Of a DNA stretch of 64,000 nt, positions 24,386 to 33,832 are shown piece after piece. Numbering within the stretch: the first letter of the stretch is position 1; every line of letters starts with the position of its first letter. The DNA is from Chrysopilus asiliformis. Its lineage: Eukaryota > Arthropoda > Insecta > Diptera > Rhagionidae. Position numbers and translations under genes: made by a program. The notes beneath the pieces were generated by a model that was not told the origin of the DNA, ran no database searches, and worked only from the letters and a program-made list of their open reading frames with translations. The stretch lies in assembly GCA_964034945.1 (NCBI GenBank), contig OZ035960.1:71373652-71437651 (forward strand), given 5' to 3'.

Positions 24386-25980
24386 TTACGATTCGCCGCA
24401 CTTTTGTTCTAATATATCCATTACATTGTGGACAGTACTATTCTTTATAGTTTTCGAGATTTTTTGCCAGTCTTTTTTGAATTGCTCCATATCATTAGTT
24501 TCCAGACACATTTTCCGAAGGTTTCGCTTCATTATTGCCTAAAATTTTTCGATGGGACGAATTTCTGGGCAATTTGGTGGATTCATTGTTCTTGCCACAA
24601 AATTGACTCCATTTGTTGACATCCATTCAATGGTGTTTTTTGCATAGTGACATGATGCCAAATGTGCCCAAAACAACATAGATCCTTCGTGTCTTCGAAT
24701 CATGGGCAGCAACCGTTTTTATACCCGTATGGTGAAACCAAAGGGTATATTAACTTTGCCTTACCGTTTGTAACGCCAAGATCCCGTCATCGCACAAAAA
24801 AATTAATTACACCAGTGTGTTTAGAATGATAAAAATATTTAATTTTTGCATGTCCGTCCGTCTGTCCGTCCGTCTGTCCGTCCGTCCGTCCGTCTGTCTG
24901 TGGCGCGGATTGCGGGCGCACGGATTGAGCTAGAGACTTGAAAGTTTGCACAGATCCGTTTTTCGTAAAATGCGAGGCTAAGTTCGTTAATGGGCAAAAA
25001 TGGTCCATTAGGGGGGGTACCCCCCATACGAACGAAAACGTTTTTTGTGAATATCTCAAAAACGGTGAATTTTATCAAAAAAGTCCAAGAACAAAAGTTA
25101 TTTAGGATATGATTCTACATAAAACTCCCATACATCAAAATCCGATTGGAATAAATTTTAAAAAATCTTATTGGAAAGTTTGACTTCAAAGTGGAATTTT
25201 GGTATAACTGTTCGAATTTTGATACGAATATCACCATACGGGTCTCCAATGATTGCCAGATTGGCAATTATAGCTTTTGTTATGTTTTAGACACTCTTTG
25301 ACGCACAAATCAGTCAACTGGTTCATCGTTGTGAAAAATGCAGATGATTTCAGGCCACATTCGCAAATTGCTTGCCATACCATCACTTAGGCTCCGAATT
25401 TTTCCACCTGAATCGACTTTTGTGCTTCGTCTATATCGTCCCCTCTTGCAATCGTAAAGTACTGAGGTCCTGGTAATGTACGATAATCAATTTTAACGTA
25501 CGTTTCATCATCCATAATGATGCATTGTTTTTTTTTTTTGGTTAAAATGGTGTCATACAATTTCCGAAGCCGCGGTTTCACGCAGGCTGCCTGTTTTTCG
25601 GTAAGTTTCGGTTGTCGTTGCTTCCGATTGGTCTTCATATTGTTGCGCTTTTTGGCTAGCTGAACCATTTCAGCACTTGTTTTACATTTTTTCGCGACAT
25701 CTTTAACCGAAACACTGCAATCACGCCGAATTGCTGCACAAATATTTTGATCCATTTTTTCGCGTCTAGGCCCTGGTTTTCTCCCAGTTTTTTTCTTATC
25801 CTCGAATGTCAGTTCCTCCCCAAACTTCTTGATGGCAGTAAAAATTGCTTTTAGCCTTACACCTTCCTGTTTTGTCACTGGCCTCATGTTGATGCCCTTT
25901 TCGAAATGCCATTTGTCCACAATCCTTTTTCGTTGCTCTACAGAAAGACCTCGTGTTTCGTAAAATAAAATTAAAATCGG
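24386..25980 (-). pseudogene. DD37E mariner transposase, inactivated
   Basis: The transposase would cut and rejoin DNA at TA. The N-terminal helix-turn-helix part (RGLSVEQRKRIVDKW onward) and the first catalytic Asp in IIMDDETYVK lie in 25,387-25,980. An in-frame TAA at 25,387 follows EKFGA; coding then continues to about 25,245. The gene resumes after an insertion at 24,718-25,240 with RLLPMIRRHEGSMLFWAHLAS, where the second catalytic Asp of the usual PDLAS motif is His. The final catalytic Glu is in CPEIRPIEKFWA, 37 residues later. It stops at 24,386. Damage: one nonsense codon, one insertion, one lost catalytic residue. Confidence 0.88.
24718..25240 (+). mobile_element. INE-1/DINE-like element inserted in the mariner transposase
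   Basis: It starts TTATACCCGTATGGTGA, with a short TATACCC...GGGTATA stem at 24,719-24,750, and ends TCACCATACGGGT. The 13-bp ACCCGTATGGTGA motif is thus repeated in inverted form at the two ends. A CCGT/CTGT microsatellite lies at 24,853-24,901. These are hallmarks of the fly INE-1/DINE (non-autonomous Helentron) family. It splits the transposase between the NHW and LLPM segments. Confidence 0.78.
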
Positions 25981-27605
25981 ATAGGGTAATTAAATTGTCA
26001 AACTCTCAGACGTTTTTTTGACTAAACAAATTTGACTAAAAAGCAACAGCATGCTAATATTGGCTCATTGCAGTTGTTTTCATACTTTTCGATACAGTCT
26101 TTATTTTGCCAATTTTTCCGGGTAAAAATGGGAAAAAAGTATATTTGCGTTATCCTTGCAGGACCTTCCGTTTCGAATTTTTGAAAACCTAATACCGGAT
26201 TCGTGATCAGCGACCCCAAAAACCCCATAATGGCCATTTTTCCGGAGAAAAATGGGAAAAAGGATATTTGCGTTATCCTTACAGGACCTTCCGTTTCGAA
26301 TTTTAAAATCTAACATAGCTAAAAACCTGCTCCTGGCAACGCAGATCATTTTGCAAAAAACCGCGTCAAAATCGGTCTAGTAGTTTTTAAGTTTTGTAAT
26401 TTCAAACGGACAGACAGATGAACAAACCAACAAACATTCGTTTTTATATATATAGATTTATACTCTATAGCAGACCCTTCGTTGGCAGCTAAAAGTTTTT
26501 TGTATAAATTTTAGAATGCCAAAAAAACATAAATAACTTAAAAAGTTTCGGGAAAAAATGTTATCCTTACAGGACCTCCCGTTTCGAATTTTGAAATTCC
26601 AACTCCAGATTCGTGATAAGCAACCCTGAAAACCTCCCAAAGACTGTTTTTGCGAGAAAAATTGGAAAAATGACATTTCCGTTATCCTTACAGGACCTTC
26701 CGTTTAGCATTTGAAAAATCGAACACCGGATTCGCGATCAGCGACCTCGAAAACTCTATAATGCCAATTTTTCCGAGGAAAAACGGGAAAAAGGATATTA
26801 ATCCTTTCAGGAACTTCCGCGTCAGTTTTGCAAATCTAATACCGGATTCGTAATCAGCAACCCCAAAAACCCCATAATGCCAATTTTTCCGGGGAAGAAT
26901 GGGAAAAAGGATATTTTCATTATCCTTACAGGACCTTCCGTTTCGAATTTTGAAAATCTAATACCGGATTCGTGATCAGCGACCCCAAAAACCCTATAAT
27001 GCAAATTTTTCCGGGGAAAAATGGGAAAAGGATATTTTCATTATCCTTACAGGACCTTCCGTTTCGAATTTTGAAAATCTAATACCGGATTCGTGATCAG
27101 CGACCCCAAAAACCCTATAATGCAAATTTTTCCGGGGAAAAATGGGAAAAAGGATATTTTCATTATCCTTACAGGACCTTCCGTTTCGAATTTTGAAAAT
27201 CTAATACCGAATTCGTGATCAGCGACCCCAAAAACCCTATAATGCAAATTTTTCCGGGGAAAAATGGGAAAAAGGATATTTCCATTATCCTTACAGGACC
27301 TTCCGTTTCGAATTTTGAAAATCTAATACCGGATTCGTGATCAGCGACCCCAAAAACCCTATAATGCAAATTTTTCCGGGGAAAATGGGAAAAAATATAT
27401 TTCCATTATCCTTACAGGACCTTCCGTTTCGAATTTTAAAAATGTACATAGCTAAAAACCTGCTCCTGGCAACACAGATCATTTTGCAAAAAACCGCGTA
27501 AAAATCGGTCCAGTAGTTTTTGCGTTTTGTAATCTCAAACCAACCAACAAACCAACAAACCAACAAACCAACAAACCAACAAACCAACAAACTTCCATTT
27601 TTATA

Positions 27606-28525
27606 CAGGGTGCGCCATCTATTCCTCCGGTATGTAAACATTCAATAACTTCGCCATTTGTCAACCGATTTGCTTTCCTACACACGTTTTGGAAACGTCA
27701 AACCAGTACAATTTTAACCATGAACCGCTTCACACCGAAAGAACGCGCCGAAATAGTGACGATGTATGTTGGAAACCATGCCGGACTTTTGGATGCAAGT
27801 TTTAATGACCGACGAGGCACATTTCACTCTCTCTGGCGGTGTTAATAAACAAAATTGCCGCATTTGGGCGACAGAAAATCCTCACGAGATTCATGAAATA
27901 CCATTGCATGATCGAAAAGTGACTGTTTGGGCCGGCGTGTGCGCAAAAACCATCATTGGGCCATTTTTCTTCAATGAAGGTGAAACAGTTAATGGTAATC
28001 GATATCGGTGGATGTTGGCACATTTTGTGTGTCCGAAAATGCGTGAAAAAGGTCTGACTGACTTCTGGTTTCAGCAAGACGGGGCGCCATGCCACACAGC
28101 GGACCAAACAATACGGTTTTTGCAACAAAAATTCCCTAGACGTGTGATATCGAAAAGAGGCGATATTGACTGGCCACCAAGATCCCCTGATTTAACCCCC
28201 CCAGACTTCTTTTTGTGGGGTTATTTGAAGAGTAAAGTTTACGCCAGCAACCCGAAGCCATTGACGAGCTCAAGACCAATATTCGTGCCGAAATAGCTGC
28301 CATACCGACGGAGATGCTCGAAGAAGTGATGGAAAATGCCCGAAAAAGAGCACAGTTTGCGGTGGCCAATAAAGGTGGTCATTTGATCGATGTTGTTTTC
28401 AAAAAGTAGTCCACATAAATTGTAAAGGATTGAACTAAATAAAAAAACACCATTTTTTGCAATCTATTGTTTCTTTCAAAAGTTATTCAACATTCTCATA
28501 CCGGAGGAATAGATGGCGCACCCTG
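27606..28525 (+). mobile_element. DD41D mariner-type transposon, internally deleted, TA target duplication
   Basis: Starts CAGGGTGCGCCATCTATTCC and ends with its inverse; TIRs are about 28 bp, flanked by TA at 27,604-27,605 and 28,526-28,527. It is 920 bp, against about 1.3 kb expected for a full element. It inserted in the ATATATAT tail of a family G satellite element. Confidence 0.95.
27720..28409 (+). pseudogene. DD41D mariner transposase with most of the DNA-binding region deleted
   Basis: The start ATG at 27,720 gives 15 to 17 residues of the natural N-terminus (RFTPKERAEIVTMY), then an internal deletion near 27,763 removes the helix-turn-helix region and shifts frame. The catalytic core is open at 27,766-28,240: first Asp in LMTDEAHFTL, second in WFQQDGAPCHTA, third in SPDLTPPDFFLWG, 41 residues after the second. 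A further shift near 28,250 separates the last 50 residues, which end at a TAG at 28,407. It lacks terminal-repeat binding, so it cannot act by itself. Confidence 0.9.
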
Positions 28526-28542
28526 TATATATAGATTTGACA

Positions 28543-28576
28543 TTTCGTTTTCGTTTCGCTGTGTTACAGTACTAGC
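28543..28576. repeat. Second end of an H-type element (inverted)
   Basis: TTTCGTTTTCG...CTGTGTTACAGTACTAGC is the inverse of 23,162-23,195 with one mismatch. Either one large H element spans 23,162-28,576 with all the satellite and mariner elements nested in it, or this is a separate truncated copy. Confidence 0.7.
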
Positions 28577-29410
28577 ATAGTTTAGAGATATATAGTTAGG
28601 AAACGCGAGAGAAATTTTTTCTTGAAGAAGAGTACGTTGTCGTCTGTTTCATTTGCTTTGTAAAGACACTAATTGCTTTTGTGTGAGAAATGCAAAACTC
28701 TCGGGATATTTCGTATTGTCGGCAGAACATTCCGTAAAATGTTCCTTGGCAGGCATTTTTTCTGTTTAAGCAACGTAACAAGTGAAATAAAAGTGTTTTT
28801 TTTGCTAAAAAATCCTATCGCCATTGCCAGTTGAAGAAATTGTGAAAGGCCGCTGTCGGCCCTTGTGTATGTGTTGGTCCAATATTTTGGTCTGTTCTGT
28901 GCGAGTATTACAAAATGATTTTTTTCAACAAGTCCATTTGAGCTAAATGATAAAAAGAGAGAAATTATGCTGTCGACTACGGAATGATGCTGTCGACTAC
29001 TTCTTTCTACAGGCGGCAAACGGAAAACCACGTTTGTGTCTTATCTTTAGTAAGTCTCTAATCTTTGGTACTAGCCTTAACAGTTGACATTTCAATCTTC
29101 CTAAACGCAACATCAGATGTAACAGCGACAGTGACGGCATTCATGGCAGATGTGGATTACTAGTTAGACATCTGTATATACTTGTTTGTGGTTATAGGCT
29201 CTCTAATCCCGGGAAGCTTGAATTTCAAATGACCAGCTGATCTTTCGAAACAGGATAATTTCGCAGAAATTGGCTTTTCTGCTTCAAACTTTCATTAACT
29301 TTCAATCATAATTAGAGTTGAGCAAATTTTACCAAATCCGAATATTTTTGTGTATCCAATAATAACTTATTTGCATTTATTCACAAAAAAATCGAATGTA
29401 AAGTACATTT
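28577..29410. other. Unassigned region
   Basis: A minus-strand frame of 120 codons (28,669-29,031) shows no recognisable motif, and I do not call it a gene. A 16-bp duplication (ATGCTGTCGACTAC and neighbours) lies at about 28,968-29,000. Part of 29,072-29,084 resembles the end of element H. Confidence 0.45.
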
Positions 29411-29658
29411 CTGTACCCCAGGGGTAAACTGTCGTAACTGACATTTTGCAAATTTTACAGGAGAGCCATTTAGTTCGGAATTGCAAACTTTTTATTGTGT
29501 ATGATTTTCAGTAATTATTTGAAACTTTTGAAGTTTATTTTATTTTAGGACATTGTTTAAACAAAATATTAGTTGATATACGTGCCCACAATGTAGTTAC
29601 AACAATAACCCCAAAATCGCGGTTTTGGCAGTTACGACAGTTTACCGCTGGGGTACAG
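29411..29658. mobile_element. 248-bp MITE with about 30-bp TIRs and ATTT duplication
   Basis: CTGTACCCCAGGGGTAAACT...GTAACTG is mirrored by CAGTTACGACAGTTTACC...GGGGTACAG, with one base missing. The flanks are ATTT at 29,407-29,410 and ATTT at 29,659-29,662. It is non-coding; the superfamily is uncertain. Confidence 0.75.
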
Positions 29659-29662
29659 ATTT

Positions 29663-30098
29663 AAGGTTTGAAAAATGTACTAAATTTGAATCAAAAATTC
29701 AAGAGAGTTGGTTCATTACACCTCAGTTTAAATTTTATTATGAATTAGAAGCTTTTTAAGTTGGTGTTAAATTTTAAACATGTTTTGTCTGGACCCCAGT
29801 TTAACGCAACGATTATGAATACCTTCGGCATGTTATAGCCGTGTAGTGTCCTAAGCATATCGACCCTCGAGATTGGACATCTGACCCAGAATAGTCTACA
29901 AAACCAATTAGGTGGTAGTTGTTTTGTGAGTTGGTATTTTCAATTGCTAGTGGAATTTGTTTCAATTGAATAGGATCACTTTTGAATCTTTCAAACGCTA
30001 TATTGTGCCTTGAAAAAACACAAATGTGGAAGACAATGGCAATAAAATACTTTACAAAATTTTATTTTTTACATTTTCTTGGCTTTGTAAAAGATCTA
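29663..30098. other. Unassigned spacer
   Basis: No frame, repeat or terminal structure seen. Confidence 0.5.
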
Positions 30099-30522
30099 CA
30101 GTGAAACCTACATATCGCACATGGTCCCGTAGACTGTAGTATCTCAAAAAAATGTGTTTTTGAGTAATTATTCCATTATGTAAAGGAAAATTGACTGAAT
30201 CAAATGAAAAACAAATTTAAATGTAAACGTAGTCCTAAAATGTATTTATTTTTGATTTTTTAAATTCCCATTTTTTGAAATTTAAATTGATTTTGTGGAA
30301 AACAAACCTAACTCTATCTTTTATTATTGCAAAAAAAAAAAATGAAGCAAATGATCTGTAAATTATGATCAAAAGAGTAATAAATTGAAATATTACTGTA
30401 CAGACAACAGAAAAAAACAATTATTTATAAACAATTATTTTGAAATGAAAACTTTGAATGCGTTTTTCTTGAAATGGCCGATTTTGAGATACTACAGTCT
30501 ACGGGACCATGTGCGAATGACG
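30099..30522. mobile_element. Pogo/Tigger-like MITE, main part
   Basis: Begins CAGTGAAACCTACATATCGC directly after a TA. A 34-bp inverted repeat (CGCACATGGTCCCGTAGACT onward) spans 30,116-30,149 and 30,482-30,515. The CAGTGAAACC start is typical of pogo/Tigger elements. The remaining right end lies at 37,046-37,065, beyond the gypsy insertion. Confidence 0.7.
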
Positions 30523-30691
30523 TATAGGCGATTTAAACCACGGAAAGAAATAAAAAACATAACTTGCTCTTGCGACTCCTTTATTCAGAGTGAGCCCATT
30601 GGCTCTCGAACCTTGTTACATAATATTGATAGTTTCTAGTATGATTCCGATGGCGCTGTGGTGGCGCGTTAATTCAAACTTGACTACTACA
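30523..30691 (-). repeat. 3' LTR of gypsy 1 (169 bp)
   Basis: On the minus strand it runs TGTAGTAGTC to GCCTATA, ending in TA rather than the usual CA. It contains AATAAAG, a likely polyadenylation signal. It reads base for base the same as the LTR at 36,873-37,041. Confidence 0.95.
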
Positions 30692-31026
30692 GATCGGCCA
30701 TCCTGCCAAATAATCGACCCGATTATTAATAATATAATTTAATTTTTTCGTTCACCATATCCAGAATCATACTAAATCCTTTGTACAAAACGTTAACAAT
30801 CGATAGTATTGACATACTTTTCATTATCTTCTTATTCGATATTAGTATTCTAATTGAATTATTCTATTCCTGTTATATAAATCACATATGTTTAAGTTAC
30901 ACGGGATTTTTCATCCTTTGTCTAAATTTGAAGTTAATCGATAGTACTAATGAACAAAATTTTTTTTTTTTTATGAAAAGTAAAAACAAATATAATACAG
31001 TTAAAAAAGTTACTTCTAACGGTTCT
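30692..31026 (-). other. Gypsy 1 3' untranslated region with candidate polypurine tract
   Basis: Between the integrase stop and the 3' LTR, with no envelope frame. Next to the LTR the minus strand reads GGCAGGATGGCCGATC, a moderately purine-rich candidate polypurine tract at about 30,692-30,707. Confidence 0.5.
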
Positions 31027-31680
31027 CTAGACTGCACTCAAATTCAAAACTGTTTTATTCGCGAGATCTCGCACATAAGGTTTCATATTATGTGGCGCAC
31101 AAACACCTTTATATGGTATTCTCGAAATTTGCATACCAATTATATCTTTAAGCACATAGCGATCATTGTTTAAAACTTCTGCAACTTCGTACGGACCACG
31201 ATAGCGAGGCAGAAGCTTTTTATTTACGCCTGGCGTTGTTACGATATTTTTGATCATGACGTAGTCTCCTTTTTTGTAGGTTGTAGGTTTCTTATGTGTA
31301 CGATCAAATTGCGTTTTATTATAATTCTGAGACTTTTCCATTGCCTTAGACGCAGAACTTCTTAGTTCATTCAAGTTTCTACCAATTTTATTAACACTCA
31401 GCAGATACTCCATAACCTTATCTGAAACATTTCCTTTTTGGTTGACTCCGAATAATAGCATACTTGGCGTATGTCCCGTACTACGGTTTATAGAGTTATT
31501 AAGTCCAAATTCTACATGTGTAAGATGTTTGTACCAATCAGCAGTCGTTTCCGCTTCATTTAACTTGGCTAACATAGGAGTAATATTGCGATTGATTCGC
31601 TCGACTTGTCCATTCGCTTGAGGCGTTAGGACAGCTATCTTAACATGCTGGATGTTATTTTCATTTACGAATTGGGAGAA
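31027..31680 (-). pseudogene. Gypsy 1 integrase, C-terminal part
   Basis: The frame carries the end of the catalytic core (PQANGQVERINR, containing the catalytic Glu, at about 31,600-31,640) and the C-terminal DNA-binding domain with RYRGPYEVAEVL and a final CAPHNMKPY segment. It is separated from the upstream integrase frame by a small deletion and frameshift at about 31,682, which removes a few residues after the SDRGT motif. Integrase would insert the DNA copy into the chromosome. It stops at 31,027. Confidence 0.9.
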
Positions 31681-32458
31681 TTCTTGGTACCCCTATCGGA
31701 TACAATCCTAGACAGTCGGCTATAGGTTGAAAAGTAAGTTTTCAAACAAGCAATGGCTTCACCTGTCGCTGTGCTTTTCACAGGAAAGAGTTTGGCAAAC
31801 TTTGTAAATGCATCTACTATTAGGAAAATATGTTTGTATTTAAATTTGGACAATGCCAAGGGACCATAATGGTCAATGTGGATTGTTTCAAATGGGAGTT
31901 CCCCCTTAGGTATGTTATGAAGTTTTCCTTCTATTTTACCAGACTTTGGGGAGAAATAGATACATTTGAGACAGTTTTCGATAAATCTTTTTATTTTTAT
32001 TCTCATTTGGGGAAACCAGTAACAGCGGCTTATATGTTCGTAACATTTATCGGTTCCTAAGTGGCATAGCAGTTCGTGGTGTGTGTGAATTACTCTGTCT
32101 TCTACCTGACAAGGGACATATAAAAGCGTTTTATCTCCTACTTTTTTATACACTAAGCCGTTAATCATTTCATAGTGAACATTTTCTCGTTTTTGTAACT
32201 CATCCGCAATTTTTTGAATTACATTATCACGGGCTTGGGCCGCTGAAAGCATTGACTCGAATGTTTCATCTAAGTCTGTTACTATATTGATACTCCTACT
32301 AAGTTCGTCTACATGCGACATACGCTTACCCGAACGATGTTCTACCGAATAATTGTAATCTTGCAATTCTAGCGCCCACCTGGATATGCGGTGATTCAGT
32401 ACCCTTTTGCCCAATGTCAGCTGCAGTGATTGGCAATCTGTTACAATTTTGAAATTAA
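31665..32458 (-). pseudogene. Gypsy 1 RNase H end and integrase N-terminal part
   Basis: After the piggyBac insertion the frame resumes with the RNase H end (VNFKIVTDCQSLQL, containing the late Asp, then HRISRWALELQDY). Next are the integrase zinc-binding HHCC domain (HTHHELLCHLGTDKCYEH to CLKC) and the catalytic core with the first Asp in TIHIDHYGPL and the second in RIVSDRGT. A frameshift at about 31,682 ends it early. The domain order is that of Ty3/gypsy pol. Confidence 0.92.
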
Positions 32459-33828
32459 CCCTTCTATTATGTTCAAATAACACACACACATAACATGTTC
32501 GGGTCATAAAATGACCCACGTGTATTTATCATATAATGCATACAAAATAATCCTAAAATTACAATTTATATAGGTACATAATCTTCGCAATAAGGTTTCT
32601 GATGGTGGTCGTGTGACGATGGTCTGGACAAACTGCTTTGTTATAAACGTTGCAAGGACCAAAAGTTTTTTTTCCTTGCCGGGAATAAAGAAATCCCATC
32701 ACTAATACATATATAGCCTTAAATTTCAAACTCGTCGGCTCGGAGTAAAAAAATCTAGGAAAATTTTAAATTTTCAGCTGATTTTTTACCCGCAGGACAG
32801 AATCACAGTAAATACAAAAATCCTGTGACGTTCGCCTTCCTTTTCTTAGTTGGTGGAGAAGCCGCTGTGGATGATGCCTCTTCGGCACGCAAATTTCTAA
32901 TGATCTTCAGCTCTTGACATATCGGTCCGTACAATAATATATGGGCGAACAAGACTTTCGCCTAACTCTTGCAAGAACTGGCGGCGTTTAAAAAGTTTAT
33001 TATTGTTCCAGGTCGGATGAATTTCAGTCCATAATACATATGCGTTAACAACAAATAAATCAACACGGCGACTGACCAGCGATCGGTTTGCCATCAAAAA
33101 AGAATGGGCTTTTCACGGAAAAAATCCGCATAGTAATCGTTCCTATAAAATATGGGAAAGCGATTATAGGAGTCATTGCACCACTTTGTAGCAAAGACTT
33201 CCATAAATATTGGAACTAGTCCTAGTTTTCGTGGAATCATTACTAGGTATGTAAATAGGGCTGAGAGAAGAATGGACACATTCCAACAAAAGTAGCACCC
33301 GTTCCTAGTTTTTAATGGAGACATTCCTATACTGGGGTGGAATCATTACTATATTATAGAATGGAATCGTTCCCATTGTTTTTAGAAGTGACTCCAATAT
33401 TATGTAGGACTCAGTCCCACAAAAAAATTGGAACGAAGCCTAAGTATTGGCGAACCCATTCCTATGCAAATAGGATTCAGCGAATATGATTTTTTTCTTC
33501 GATTATAATTCACATGTGGTTTGCGAAGTCGGAGTATATATAGCTTGGACCTCGTGAAGCCGGTGAACACAAGAAGGGTGTGGCATTGCATATTATTTGC
33601 CATACAAACACACTACGGGTCACGCCATGACCCGAACGTGTCGTGTGTATACAAAACCTATTGCCGTCTACCTGTGAAAGGTATAACACAAGTGATTGAA
33701 TTATCATAAAATACGTTACAATTCGTCCCACTGTTCAAAAGAAATTTGAACTCATGGAATTTTTAATAACGAAAATTTTGGTTTAAAGTTGTTTTGGGTC
33801 ATGAAATGACCCGAACATAATAGAAGGG
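32459..33828 (-). mobile_element. PiggyBac-type element inserted in gypsy 1 RNase H
   Basis: Begins CCCTTCTATTATGTTC and ends with the exact inverse, flanked by TTAA at 32,455-32,458 and 33,829-33,832. TTAA duplication and CCCTT ends define piggyBac. The insertion splits the RNase H frame cleanly. Near each end, and again at 33,617-33,634, is a GGGTCA...TGACCC palindrome. At 1,370 bp it is shorter than an autonomous element (about 2.4 kb). Confidence 0.93.
32830..33097 (-). pseudogene. PiggyBac transposase C-terminal remnant
   Basis: A 66-codon frame reads RRVDLFVVNAYVLWTEIHP then LFKRRQFLQELGESLV. This matches the helix near the end of the piggyBac transposase catalytic domain (pattern D..A.NA..LW......W, then RR.FL..LG..L). 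Most of the gene, including the catalytic Asp residues, is absent, and a stop follows at 32,897. This supports the family call made from the TTAA and TIRs. Confidence 0.78.
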
Positions 33829-33832
33829 TTAA

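Larger units (their letters stand above)
24237..26101 (-). mobile_element. Tc1/mariner-type DD37E transposon with TA target duplication
   Basis: TIRs of about 28 bp: AAGACTGTATCGAAAAGTATG at the left is mirrored at the right end, flanked by TA at 24,235-24,236 and 26,102-26,103. The interrupted sequence is a 122-bp satellite unit (its ACCC side left, its TTTTGCCAATTTTTCC side right). A transposase pseudogene on the minus strand fills it, and an INE-1-like element sits inside that gene. Confidence 0.92.
23866..26455 (+). mobile_element. 122-bp-satellite element, family G, copy 1, interrupted by a mariner
   Basis: The 5' end is a GCAGACCCTTCGTTGGCAGC block, then AAAGTTTTTTGTATAAATTT. Next come 122-bp units resembling those of families E and F (TCAGCGACCCCAAAAACCCC and GTTATCCTTACAGGACCTTCC). 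The 3' domain starts ACATAGCTAAAAACCTGC and ends in a short CAGA/CAAA microsatellite and TTTTTATATATATAG. A DD37E mariner at 24,237-26,101 splits one unit. It is non-coding. The GCAGACCC start and ATATATAG end resemble non-autonomous Helentrons of insects; that placement is inference. Confidence 0.72.
26463..28537 (+). mobile_element. 122-bp-satellite element, family G, copy 2, interrupted by a mariner
   Basis: Starts CTCTATAGCAGACCCTTCG right after copy 1 ends. It carries about seven tandem units between 26,560 and 27,430 (the CGTGATCAGC marker recurs every 121-122 bp), the ACATAGCTAAAAACCTGC domain, an (ACCAACAA)n microsatellite at 27,536-27,593, and a terminal TTTTTATATATATAGATTT that is split by the mariner at 27,606-28,525. 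Frames that look like repeats of one another on the minus strand here are satellite readings, not genes. Confidence 0.78.

Noticed and set aside
26900..27420. Regularly spaced repeats that could suggest a CRISPR array
   Set aside because: The repeats are contiguous 122-bp units with no unique spacers, in clearly eukaryotic transposon-rich DNA; this is a satellite array.
28669..29031. A 120-codon minus-strand frame
   Set aside because: No recognisable domain, signal peptide or homologous pattern; composition is like the surrounding AT-rich DNA. It is described only as part of an unassigned region.
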